This document shows, one piece after another, positions 13,382 to 23,442 of a DNA stretch of 64,000 nt. This DNA comes from Archegozetes longisetosus (taxonomy: Eukaryota; Arthropoda; Arachnida; Sarcoptiformes; Trhypochthoniidae). The translations under genes were made by a program, and so were the position numbers. The stretch spans positions 1,860,001 to 1,924,000 of the forward strand of contig JAEMBT020000001.1 of NCBI GenBank assembly GCA_018873245.2, written 5' to 3'. Numbering within the stretch: position 1 is the first letter of the stretch; each line of letters begins with the position of its first letter. The notes beneath the pieces are model-generated. The model had not been told where the DNA came from and searched no databases. It saw nothing but the letters and a program-made list of their open reading frames with translations.

Positions 13382-13468
13382 GCCCGACCAAAATCGTTAT
13401 AGAAATCATTTGAACCTTTAAAGGTTATTCGAAACTTTATAGTTAAATAAGCTTTTAAGCCTTGAACA

Positions 13469-14608
13469 ATGAAGTTTTTGCTGTTATTATTGTTTGTTGC
13501 CGCAGTCTATGGTGTCGAAGTCGCAAATTTATTAAAAAATGTTGGCCGCGGCTCTGAAGGAAACATACTCTCGAATCCAGCAGGTATTCTGAAAACTCAT
13601 TAATTTGAGTAAATTACTGTTAAATGATGCTATTTTTCAACTGCTTAAAAAACTAATGTTAATTTAATTGGGTGTCTAGGTAGATTTCGTCGTGGTTTAG
13701 TTAGTGTTGGTGTATCTTCTGGCGGCTCGGTTGATGCTGGTGTTTTATCTAACGCTGCTGGTGCTGTTGTTAGTGCGGTTAACGACAAAGTAAATGCTGC
13801 TACTGGTGCTGTTAATGCTATTGGTGGTGCTGTTAGTAGTGCAATTAATGACAAAGTAAATGCTGCTACTGGTGTTGGTGGCGCTGTTGGTAGTGCGGTT
13901 AATGACAAAGTAAATGCTGCTACTGGTGTTGTTGGTGCTGTTGGTGGCGCTGTTGGTAGTGCGGTTAATGACAAAGTAAATGCTGCTACTGGTGCTGTTG
14001 ATGCTATTGGTGGCGCTGTTGGTAGTGCGGTTAATGACAAAGTAAATGCTGCTACTGGTGCTGTTGATGCTATTGGTGGTGCTGTTGGTAGTGCAGCTAA
14101 TGATATAGCTAATGCCGTTGGTGGTGCCGTTGGTGGTGCTGCTGGTGCCGTTGGTGGTGCTGCTGGTGCCGTTGGTGGTGCTGCTGGTGCCGTTGGTGGT
14201 GCTGCTGGTGCCGTTGGTGGTGCTGTAGGTGGTGCTGTTGGTGGTGCTGCTGGTGCCGTTGGTGGTGCTGTTGGTGGTGCTGCTGGTGCCGTTGGTGGTG
14301 CTGTTGGTGGTGCTGCTGATGCCGTTGGTGGTGCTGCTGGTGCCGTTGGTGGTGCTGTTGGTGGTGCTGCTGGTGCCGTTGGTGGTGCTGTTGGTGGTGC
14401 TGCTGGTGCCGTTGGTGGTGCTGTTGGTGGTGCTGCTGGTGCCGTTGGTGGTGCTGCTGATGCCGTTGGTGGTGCTGCTGGTGCCGTTGGTGGTGCTGTA
14501 GGTGGTGCTGTTGGTGGTGCTGCTGGTGCCGTTGGTGGTGCTGTTGGTGCCGTTGGTGGTGCTGCTGATGCCGTTGGTGGCGCTGCTGGTGGTGTAATTG
14601 TAATATAA
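13469..14608 (+). CDS. Secreted Ala/Gly/Val-repeat protein, two exons, family unknown
   Basis: Exon 1 13469-13583 and exon 2 13680-14608 join with phase 1 (GT-AG) into 347 residues. A clear signal peptide (MKFLLLLLFVAAVYG) is followed by a short unique part with GLVSVGVSSGGS. Five copies of NDKVNAATG spaced by GAVDAIGGAVGSAV-type linkers follow (about residues 73-180), then a long run of GAAGAVGG units (about 180-342) and a short end VIVI. The composition recalls silk, chorion or other extracellular structural proteins, and the regular small-residue spacing (GxxxG) is glycine-zipper-like. These are inferences; I recognise no family. Third positions are mostly T with some C and A, and the repeats are nearly identical at DNA level, which points to recent expansion and makes length variation between individuals likely. 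A poly(A) signal could be the AATAAA at 15227. Confidence 0.8.
13780..14585 (+). repeat. Coding tandem repeats of the secreted repeat protein
   Basis: Two repeat classes in tandem. Five units of about 60-72 bases carry AATGACAAAGTAAATGCTGC. Then come many 12- to 24-base units alternating GGTGCTGCTGGTGCCGTTGG and GGTGCTGTTGGTGGTGC, with rare GCTGAT or GCTGTA variants. Because the unit is a multiple of three, gain or loss of units keeps the frame. Confidence 0.9.
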
Positions 14609-15354
14609 AGAGTTTTAAGTCTATAAGCAGATACAGATCTTGTGGTTTAGTCTAGTTTGAAGTCTAGAGATTTAAACTTCGAAGTCTTAAAATTTATCTC
14701 ATAATATAATCTTTAAAATGATCCTGAAAGTTTCACTTTGAATTAAATTTTCTGTTTGCCTATAAGTATTTTGTCCAGATTAAATTTTGAATTCCATTTT
14801 AGAATTGATTTTTCATTCATCACTGACGAGAATTAAACTTTAATGATGCAAATTCTGAAAAATAGCATACCTTCAGTTTTAAAATGTAAAGAATCAAACA
14901 TTAGTTTTAGAAAACAATGACAAATAACTATATGGGTGTATTCAAGACTTTTGAACATAAAATTAAATAGCAAACTAAAATCAGCTCTATAAACTTAAGT
15001 GAATCGACTAGAACTGCTGAAATTCAAAACTCTGTTTACTTATACTTTTTTCTTATCAATTATTATTATGATTGCATTAGTCTTATAAAATCTCCAAGAA
15101 AGATTTCAGATGACTTTATAAAGTTGATCTAAAAATGAGCCTGAACTTATTTGATAAACTTTTAAATTATCAAGTTTTAAAATAATTTATATTAATGATA
15201 GGCTTATTATATTGTAATCACAATGAAATAAATAATTGGTGAAATACACCAGTGCTATGAGTCTTTCGAGACAGTCGAGAACATATCGAAAATCTATATC
15301 GTTCGTTGAGATAATTGAGAAGTGAAAGAAAATATCTTATTGTGTTTAGTTTTA

Positions 15355-15947
15355 CATCTCAGTCCAGAAAACCGGAAAGGTCGAATTTAAACGAATTAGT
15401 ATTGCGCTTTTTATACTTTATTATAATTCTTAATGAATTTTCAAATCAATAAAAGTTTTTTATACTTATATCATTGATTGATAAGTATGTAGTATTCAGT
15501 TTAGTCCTAAAATTAGAATTAATACGAGACTAAATGACAAAGCAATTTGATAATCGGAATCGCCTCCTAGTTTTACACGAATGTGGTATCAAATCAGTTT
15601 AAAACTTAACCAATTAACCGAAATACTCTTAAGTACAATTTGTGATCATCTGAAGCGGTTTCAGTCAGTATCTGGTAGATTATCAAAGATTTAATTGAGA
15701 AGAAAGAACCGAAAAATTGCCGATATATGGGATGAGCTATGACACGGTTTTATGGAGGCATAATCGCGTCTATGCCTAGCCTACTTTGACTCTGTATTCA
15801 AGTTCGAGGAGAGCAAATTAAATACTAGAGTTGTTTATAAAAACGTTATTTAGGGTGTTATCTATAGCTCAAGCTTGCTATAATTGAATTTAAATAACTT
15901 TAGATAAAATTATGAATTACAATTTCCGACTTTTTTAGACTAAGCTG
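15355..15947 (+). mobile_element. Non-autonomous Tc1-like element, copy 2
   Basis: About 590 bases, same family as 10252-10852 but inverted. The ends CATCTCAGTCC and the reverse complement of CAGCTTAGTC are next to TA dinucleotides. It carries the same transposase head (starts MTKQFDNRNRLLVLHE near 15533) with in-frame stops and no DDE domain. The two copies have diverged by scattered substitutions and short indels, so neither insertion is very recent. From 14609 to 15354 I see only AT-rich 3' flank. Confidence 0.65.
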
Positions 15948-16006
15948 TACTAACCAATAAAAGAAAATGACCTAGAATTATATCGTTAGTTGAGCTAGCT
16001 GAGCAA

Positions 16007-17106
16007 CAAGGTATTTTGTTGGATCTGGTTTGCTAACCAATAAGAAAATTTTTCGATGGGATAAGAGTATTAAGGATCTAGTAAAAGAGCATTCTATTTG
16101 ATTCTCCTGACCTCAGGGATTATGAATGTATCACTCTTTTTAAAATTTAATTTCCATAATTCGAGATTTTCGATCTCAAAGTTTCGAAAATTATTAATAA
16201 TTTGAATGAAAACTAATTCCTCATAACTATTTCAGTTCTTAAGGTATTATCTCGAACATTGAGATCGAGAATCTCAAATTGAGGAAACTAACTTTTAAAA
16301 AGATTATATGAAACTACCTCAAAAATGTACGGTAGAGAAAATAAAACATAATATATATAATGTGAAAACTGAAAAGTAAAGTAACTGTATACATAATCAC
16401 ATATTACTAAGTTATAGATCTTATCAAAACTTAGTCATTCTTAACAAGACAATTATTTATTTAACACAACTCATAAAGTGTTGAAAAATATTCAACTCTT
16501 TTTAATTTGACTTATTACTAGTTTGTTTCAGATTATCTCTTATTTGAGATATTTTGCTTGTAATTACAAATTCAGATCTATTAAACTTTTACTCATACTT
16601 TAATAGTTTCTTAACATTAACTTTTCATAAATACTATTTAGTTTTCAGGTAAACGTTTTTCAAGTAAAGGCTCATCTAAACAGTTAAAGTTAAGGAAACT
16701 CTAAAATATGTTTAATAAAGTTGCATTTTCAAGCAAATAATCTCAAATAAAAGACAAAATGAACAAAACTAGTAATAAGTTCAATTAAAAAGGGTTGAAA
16801 TGTATTATCTTAGCACTGTATGAGTTGTATCGAATAAATAATTGTCTTGTTAAGAATGACCAAGTTTTGATAAGATCTATAACTTAGTAATATGTGATTA
16901 TGTATACAGTTACTTTACTTTTCAGTTTTCACATTATATATATTATGTTTTATTTTCTCTACCGTACATTTTTGAGGTAGTTTTATATATTTATCATCCT
17001 TGAGGTCAGAATTGAATAGAGTACATTTTTATTAGACCCTAAAATCCATATACAATCGAAGAATTTTATTATTGGTTAGCAAATCAGATGCAACAAAATA
17101 CTTTAT
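16007..17106. repeat. 1.1 kb imperfect palindrome (foldback-like element)
   Basis: The right half is the reverse complement of the left half, from AAGGTATTTTGTTG near 16007 to its partner near 17106, with the axis near 16640. The stretch 16309-16460 matches 16832-16984 almost base for base; outer and inner parts are more diverged. The left arm carries an extra segment of about 170 bases (16130-16303), itself a small inverted repeat around GAGATNNTCGATCTCAA. No coding content. GAACAAAACTAGTAATAA at 16762 recurs in the second palindrome at 27673-28178. Confidence 0.75.
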
Positions 17107-18333
17107 TCTCTAAAATATCTTCTCTACAGAAAGATGACCTTAAGTCAAGACTCTCTTTGCTAGTCAGAAATATTCACATATTCGTACTCTACACATCGAG
17201 CCTGATCTATTAATACCGATTTAGTCCTGCAACGCAGTTAGGCAATTTTGCTTGTTCTCCTTTAGAGTTTATTTTATAATGTATTTTCAATAAAAGCATT
17301 AATTTAAATGAAACTCAAATTCATTCTATTGAATATATTTAGTCTACTGGTAATTGAAGTCCTTTATTTTATATTACTTCGTCTGATATCAATATGATAT
17401 ACAGATAAAAGGCAGAATTTTTTTTATCAAAATAACTTATACTGATGATTGAATTCTAACTTTTCCCGTTTACATGTTTACAGTTTCAAATAAGTTTTCA
17501 AACTTTTCAAGACTTTTCTATCTGATAAATAGAACAAATTATTTTTTGGTTTTCAAAAATTCAATAGAACCAAACTGGAAAATTCTCTTTAAAACCAAAG
17601 CCAAACCAAAAAATATTCTAAACTCAGACTTAAACCCAAAAGAAATAGAACTGATCGCAACATTAGTCTTAAAGCCTGAAACTGCAAACATTTTTGCGGG
17701 CAAACGCTAGTCAACATTCAAATATCTATTCATTTCTTGTCAAACCTTTGATTAATGTTTGACAATAATCAATCGATCGAAGCAACAAATAAATAGTTTC
17801 AAAGATTTTTTTCCAACAATGTGACTTTCAGTACACCTAAATTAAACTTTGAAAAAATGTGTAGAGGTTGTCGTCCTCTAGCCTACAATTAGCTACAGCT
17901 GTGTTCACCACTAAAATCGTATCTAGTCCTCTTCTTAATCGACAATTCGATCAATTGATTCACGTTTTAATAAAAGTTAGAATATGTTCGATCTGTAAAT
18001 TAGTTTAATCGATATTTTAAGTAATTAGTTCATCAAATTTAATAATAATAATTTAAACAATAAATAAAACTGTACTAAAATTTACATTACAAAAAAATAT
18101 AAAAAAGAGATCATTTATATTAATCATCCAGTTTAGTTACGACGAAATGACACTTTTCTTATCAGTTTGACTCATCAGTTCTTAAACTTAATTCCGAACT
18201 TGTGCCCGAAATCATAAACAAATGTCGAAAGAATACCGAAAATATGTTATAAAACAGAATTCTTAAAAATCACTAAGGAGCCAAAATACTATTTAGTTGA
18301 ATACTATTTAGTTGAATACTATTTAGTCAAATG
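17107..18333. other. No gene; short tandem repeat near the end
   Basis: AT-rich sequence with no supported gene. At 18285-18328 there are three tandem copies of a 15-base unit, AATACTATTTAGTTG, just after the stop of the POU gene, so probably in its 3' untranslated region. Confidence 0.5.
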
Positions 18334-20387
18334 TTATCCAATTTGAAGATTCGGTTCTACTTTTTTACTAGTATTCCTAAGAGCTTGCCTCTTATTGCAA
18401 AACCAAACTCTCACTACTTCTCTGTCATAATTGAGTTGTTCCGCCAAATCCGTCATTTCTGAACCGGATGGATGTGTGTTCTTCTCAAAAAACAGATTCA
18501 GTAGCTCTAAAGCTGATGGAGTAAACGAAGTTCTTCGTTTACGTTTTTTACTCGACTCACTCCCAATAAATTCAGTTAATGTTTGGTTTCCATTCTTATA
18601 TCTTTCTTCTGCTTCTCTCATCCAGTTCTCTAATACTGGTTTTATTTTTTGTGCGCTTTTTGGCGTTATATCAAGTTTTTCGAATCTAAAAATACAAAAT
18701 AATTAGGATTTGTATGAATGGGACTATTTTGATTAAATGTCAAGTTGATTATATACCTGCAAATCGCACTTTGACTATAAGAAGGCCCTTCGGTAGCACT
18801 TAATGCTTGTCCGACTTGCGTTTGTGTCAAACCTAGTGATAGCCGTCTTATTTTAAAGGCTTTTGCAAATTCCTTGATTTCTTCCAAATTGATTCCATCA
18901 ACGATATTGGCGTCAGTATTGCTTATGGTATCTAAAGATCGAAATTATAGTCAATTTTTTAAGATTATTATAGATCATTTGAACAAACCCTTATTTGGTA
19001 GATTGCAATGAGTAGTAGATTCTGCTTCCATAGTGCTATTCGATGAAGAGGGAGATGATGTCTGACTTTGTACTGATATTCGTTCGGCTTTAATTTCTGA
19101 GTTTTCAAATGGCTGACTAGTGTTTTCCTGGGATGAAGTCATGGATGGTTGATGCTTTGAAGTGGTCGATGAAACAATGGTTTGTGCATTTGGCAAATTT
19201 GTATTACTAGAAGGAGAGTTTGCTATTCGTGTTTGTGTTGATTCACTTGATTTGCTGTTAGCTTCTGAACACATACTATTAGTCGAAACTGTCCACGACT
19301 GAGACTGTTGTGGTTGAGATGATTGTTGCAATTGTTGCTGCTTTTGTTGTAGGAGCAATTGTTGTTGCTGCTGTTGCTGTTGTTGTTGCTGCTGCTGCTG
19401 CTGTAATAGTTGTTGCTGAAGCAAAAGTTTAGTGTTTTCTTCGAGTTGAAGTTGTTGCTGCTGTAAAACTGCCGTATTTGTGATTATTTGTGGCTGTTGT
19501 CCAACCATTTGCTGAACGGCTGGGGCAGCAATTTGTATGTATTGAGTCGTTGCTGTTGAAGGGTTTTGGGCTATTATGGGTTGTTGTGGTGTTTGGTTTG
19601 TGAACTGAGGAGCTATTTGTGGAGTTATAGCAAACACTTGTCCGGCAGAATTGGTCACTAATTGTGTTGACAAAGGCATATTTGCCGATTGAGTTGCGCC
19701 CACAATTAGATTGCCATTTGATTGAAACTGAGCTGAGTATTGTTGAGAATTTGAGCCACCCGTTGCTCCCATTGCTTGTAAATTGGCTAAAGTAGTTGTC
19801 ATTACTTGACCGTTAGATAATACCAATTGAACCAATTGATTATTTGGTGCCGTCACACCACTTGGTATTTGTTGGTTTACCACATTTGACACAGCATTTG
19901 TTGGGATCAAAACTTGTTGTCCGCCAACAGTTTGGATCGCTTGATATCCTTGTGGAATACCTGTCACAGTAGTTCCAGCAGTAGATCCTTGAGATTGGAT
20001 TATGTATTGAGTGGTTGGTTGTGTTATCACATTTTGGGAACACAATTGTTGAAGAACTTGAGGCGTCAAATTGATTGATGAGGAAGCGTTGGCGAAAGAC
20101 GTAGAATTGTTGGCTATGATTTGGTGCTGTTGTTGAGCCACACCAACTGTTTGGCTCGGAATATAAGAGATCCCTGCATTTGTCACAAGCTGTTGCTGTT
20201 GTTGTTGAGCTAATCCAATTATCTGTGTTGTTGTCAATTGTCCTGTATTTGAAGGCTGTGCGCAAATTGTTGCATAAGAAGTTCCCGGAAAATGCATTGC
20301 CAATTGTTTGTTCGATTGGACTGAATTACATGCCTGTTGTACAGGTATTTGCATTATATTAGCTCTCAATCGATCAATAGATATCAC
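18334..20387 (-). CDS. POU6F: POU class 6 homeodomain transcription factor (pdm3 / POU6F type), three exons
   Basis: Nuclear DNA-binding regulator; family members act in neuronal specification (Drosophila pdm3, vertebrate POU6F1/2). Exons on the minus strand are 20387-18989, 18931-18757 and 18685-18334, phases consistent, 641 residues. The first exon encodes a long Gln/Thr/Ser-rich activation-type region including a near-pure Gln tract at about residues 318-360. Exons 2-3 encode the POU-specific domain, with class-6 signatures FKIRRLSLGLTQTQVGQAL and SQSAICRFEKLDITPKSAQK, then the linker and the POU homeodomain (KKRKRRTSFTPSALE, YDREVVRVWFCN). Class 6 is assigned from these motifs and is secure. 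Oddity: the recognition helix reads WFCNKRQ where nearly all POU proteins have WFCNRRQ. The first exon may be preceded by an untranslated one. Confidence 0.95.
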
Positions 20388-20519
20388 TTATTATCACTTA
20401 ATACACAATCAGTTATTGTTATTATTATATTTGACTACCATTTTAGTCTTCTTCTTCTCTAGTGATCGCCAAAATATTTGAATAGTTCACAACCAAATAT
20501 TGATTAGCTGTGACTGCGA

Positions 20520-20680
20520 GGGTCTGTCTATGTTTGTGAGAGAGTGTGCATTAGATCAATGCAATTAAGAGTTGTGTCAGTGAGCAGAGAATGGGGAGAG
20601 AGAATAGACAGAACTGGCAAAACAGACTCAAATGGGAGGAATAGGGAGAGAGAAGAGGGATGTCGACAGCAGAGAGGCGA
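20520..20680 (-). promoter_or_regulatory. GA-rich stretch upstream of the POU6 gene
   Basis: The plus strand is rich in GAGAGA/GGAGAGAGA blocks (for example GGGGAGAGAGAATAGACAG near 20591 and TAGGGAGAGAGAAGAGGGA near 20642) within 300 bases upstream of the POU6 start codon. In insects such runs are GAGA-factor-type promoter sites. Whether this lies in the promoter or the 5' untranslated region cannot be seen here. Confidence 0.35.
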
Positions 20681-20689
20681 GACTCAACC

Positions 20690-23427
20690 ACACCTTTCCT
20701 TTTGCTATCTTTCTGCTACACTATTAACCTAATGCTAATTTTCATATACTTTTATTATCGTTTTCGTTCCAGTTTTACTTCAGTTTTATACCTATTCTCT
20801 ACTCTCTTCTTACTCCACTTCTTCATTATCATAATATTTCTCATTCACATTTGCATTTCTATCAATAGAACTATTCATTAATTTTTGCGTAAACATCAGA
20901 CCCAAACATTTAATCAAATTGTCAACCCAGTGGTTGAGTCATTATCTTAAACTATAGCTGAAAGTGGGCATAAAAATTCAATTCTAACACAAATCTATTC
21001 TAAAATCTCATTTTGATCAAAGTTATTGTGATTGTAATCCCACAGACTTTCAACAATCTAAAGTCTAAGCTCTAGCTTGAGATCGTTAACGCTTCAGAAC
21101 TTTATCAACTTTAAAAGCTTATGGACATGACCAGTACGTGATGTATTGAGTTTTAAACCAATTTCATTATTTCTAAGTCCTTAATGACGAGCCTTAAATA
21201 AATACTGAAAGCATTGATTCTAACGAAACCAATTTTGTCGTATGAAAGAAAGAAATTCAGAATAAATTAAAGATATAGTCTGTCATTATATACAGACAGA
21301 TTTCATTGATTATATGTTACCCTACTCTTGAATAATGCATCGCATTATAGACTTCTAACTTAAAGCTAAATTTTACGCTTTTTAAATTCATCAAAATTCT
21401 GACTCAATTCAAATTTCGTGGAATCTTACTGACAAGAAATACTTATAAAAACTAATTATACTTATTCGGCAAGTCCGCCTTTGTAACCAAATCACTGCAA
21501 ATATCCGAATCTGTTGCTAATTTTGCAGTTTTCCTAAGTCTAAAAACAGCACAAAATATGGATACTGACGAAAATAACTGAGTTGTTTTTCATTCAAGTT
21601 CACCAGCACTTCAATCAAAGGACAATGATTCGAACTGATTTATTCGACTTTCCAAAAGTCAATCTATTGGACAGTCAAACAAAAAGTATAGCATTTGCTA
21701 CATTAGAAATAACTGGACTTCTGCAAAATCTGACTTCTGACTACTGTAGAGAATTTTCAAAACTAACTCAAAACTGAAGTACTGGACCGAAAACTGGTGT
21801 TTTGCTATTTTCAATCTAATGACTGCATATTTGAAAAGAATCAATGTTGAAAAGCGTAATCCCAGTCATTAATATGGATTGAAATAAAAGGCTGTTTAGC
21901 ATAAAGTTTGAGTGAAGGGCCTCTAGGCTCGAGATGACTAGAGTCATAAATAGTACGTTGGAAATGACAGTAAAAATATTAATGATAGAAGTGATAGTAT
22001 ATGAGCCAAAGGTGCGGCACATCAGGCAAAACCCAAATGCTGTTCAATGCAATTGATCAAAACAGCCCCAACTGTCATATTTTTCTTCAAATTTTACATT
22101 CCCTTCTCATGCTCTACAACTTTGAACAGCATTCACTTGAAAGGAATTTGAGTCAACTCATAAATTATTTAGTCATAATGGGATAGAGTCTCCTCTCCCA
22201 TACCCGACACAACAGTCCGGCTTTCGTTTAGCCTAACTATAACTTACTCTCTAAGGGTCCAACACCAACACCAACATAAAAGTTACATTACTGTAGTTTT
22301 TCCTACCGAACAACTTCGCTCTAGCTTCATGTTAAACTTTTTCTCTTCCAATCGCTGTCGCATCAGATTTCTTTACTATCAGCTTTCTTGTCATGATATT
22401 CAGTGCTAAGTTTTACTAATTTCATGCAACAACTCCTATAGTTTTCTCTCACTTCAATCTACTTTCAGATCTCAAATGGCATATCATTTATAACAATAGC
22501 TTATATCGAAATTTTCAGTCATTTACAGCAAAGACAGTCTCGTCTGATTTGACGCGCTTTGACTCTCTTTCGACTTAAGCAATGCTTCAATTTTACGACA
22601 CTCTTTCAAACAATTACCTCACTTGCCTCAATCAAATTACTCTTTCATTCCATCATTTCTCTTTGATTCAAATTTAAAACTTGTCACAAATACAGCTCAA
22701 CTCCACAAGTCTTAGAATTGCTCTCAATTTGTCTAATATTGAGATTTGAGTAAAACAGTTTGTCAAACAAAACACGCTTTGAATCCGAGTTCATTCAAAT
22801 GCGTTTCAACCATTATTACACATTAATTGAATAAGAAATAATTAGAAAATGGTTTTATTTATAGTACTATTTGAGTTTGAGCACAAATCATTTAGATTTG
22901 AATAGCAATCAATTGGTTTGGTATTCGTATTGAGTAATAATGAGTGACTTATGACTTACTATATATTGGTTCATATAGAAGTGATGGCATTGTGTCAGAC
23001 TATTAGCAATAAAAGAATGTTTGTAAACATTAGTAATGAAGCACTCTTCCTTTTGTTATTAATATTTCATAAGTAGCTGAAAGATCGACACAAACCCTCA
23101 TATTTCATAAGCGCTTCATTCAAATTATAACTTCGGTTTTAATGATTGCTCAGTTAAGAAAGTCTTAAATGTTTGTAAACTTAATTTTATGGATAATACT
23201 TGACTAAAACCTTGATCAAATTTAATTAATTAAACTAAACTCGGGTCATCTTTAGAGACAATTTAATTAGTTAAATTGTCTAATACAAAACTAATTGAAA
23301 TAATGAGTCCAATTTCAGCCGTCGTATCAGTTGTTCACATATTTATAAAGCAGTCGATCATTCAATTGAATGTATTAATAAATATAGTTTTCGATAAGAT
23401 ATTGAGTCATACAATAACAATATAAAC
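20690..23427. other. No gene recognised between POU6 and VPS41
   Basis: AT-rich intergenic DNA. Several open frames of 60-75 codons occur on both strands, but none has splice context, biased codons or a recognisable motif. I see no terminal inverted repeats or RNA gene. Confidence 0.5.
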
Positions 23428-23442
23428 ATGAATTATGGCTGA
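23428..23442 (+). promoter_or_regulatory. Short upstream ORF overlapping the VPS41 start
   Basis: An ATG at 23428 opens a four-codon frame (Met-Asn-Tyr-Gly-stop) that overlaps the VPS41 start codon at 23435 in another frame. Overlapping upstream frames can lower initiation at the main start; whether that happens depends on the mRNA 5' end, which is not visible. Confidence 0.4.

Noticed and set aside
13645..14040. 131-codon minus-strand frame rich in Thr/Ala/Pro
   Set aside because: Antisense shadow of the same repeat gene; no promoter or splice support on that strand.
14229..14501. 90-codon plus-strand frame of Val/Leu/Pro repeats
   Set aside because: It is an alternate frame of the DNA repeats encoding the Ala/Gly/Val protein; only the other frame has a signal peptide, splice junction and stop at a sensible place.
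17474..17710. 78-codon open frame
   Set aside because: No motif, no splice context, AT-driven composition; probably chance.
21583..21777. 64-codon open frame between POU6 and VPS41
   Set aside because: No recognisable domain and no neighbouring exon that would extend it.
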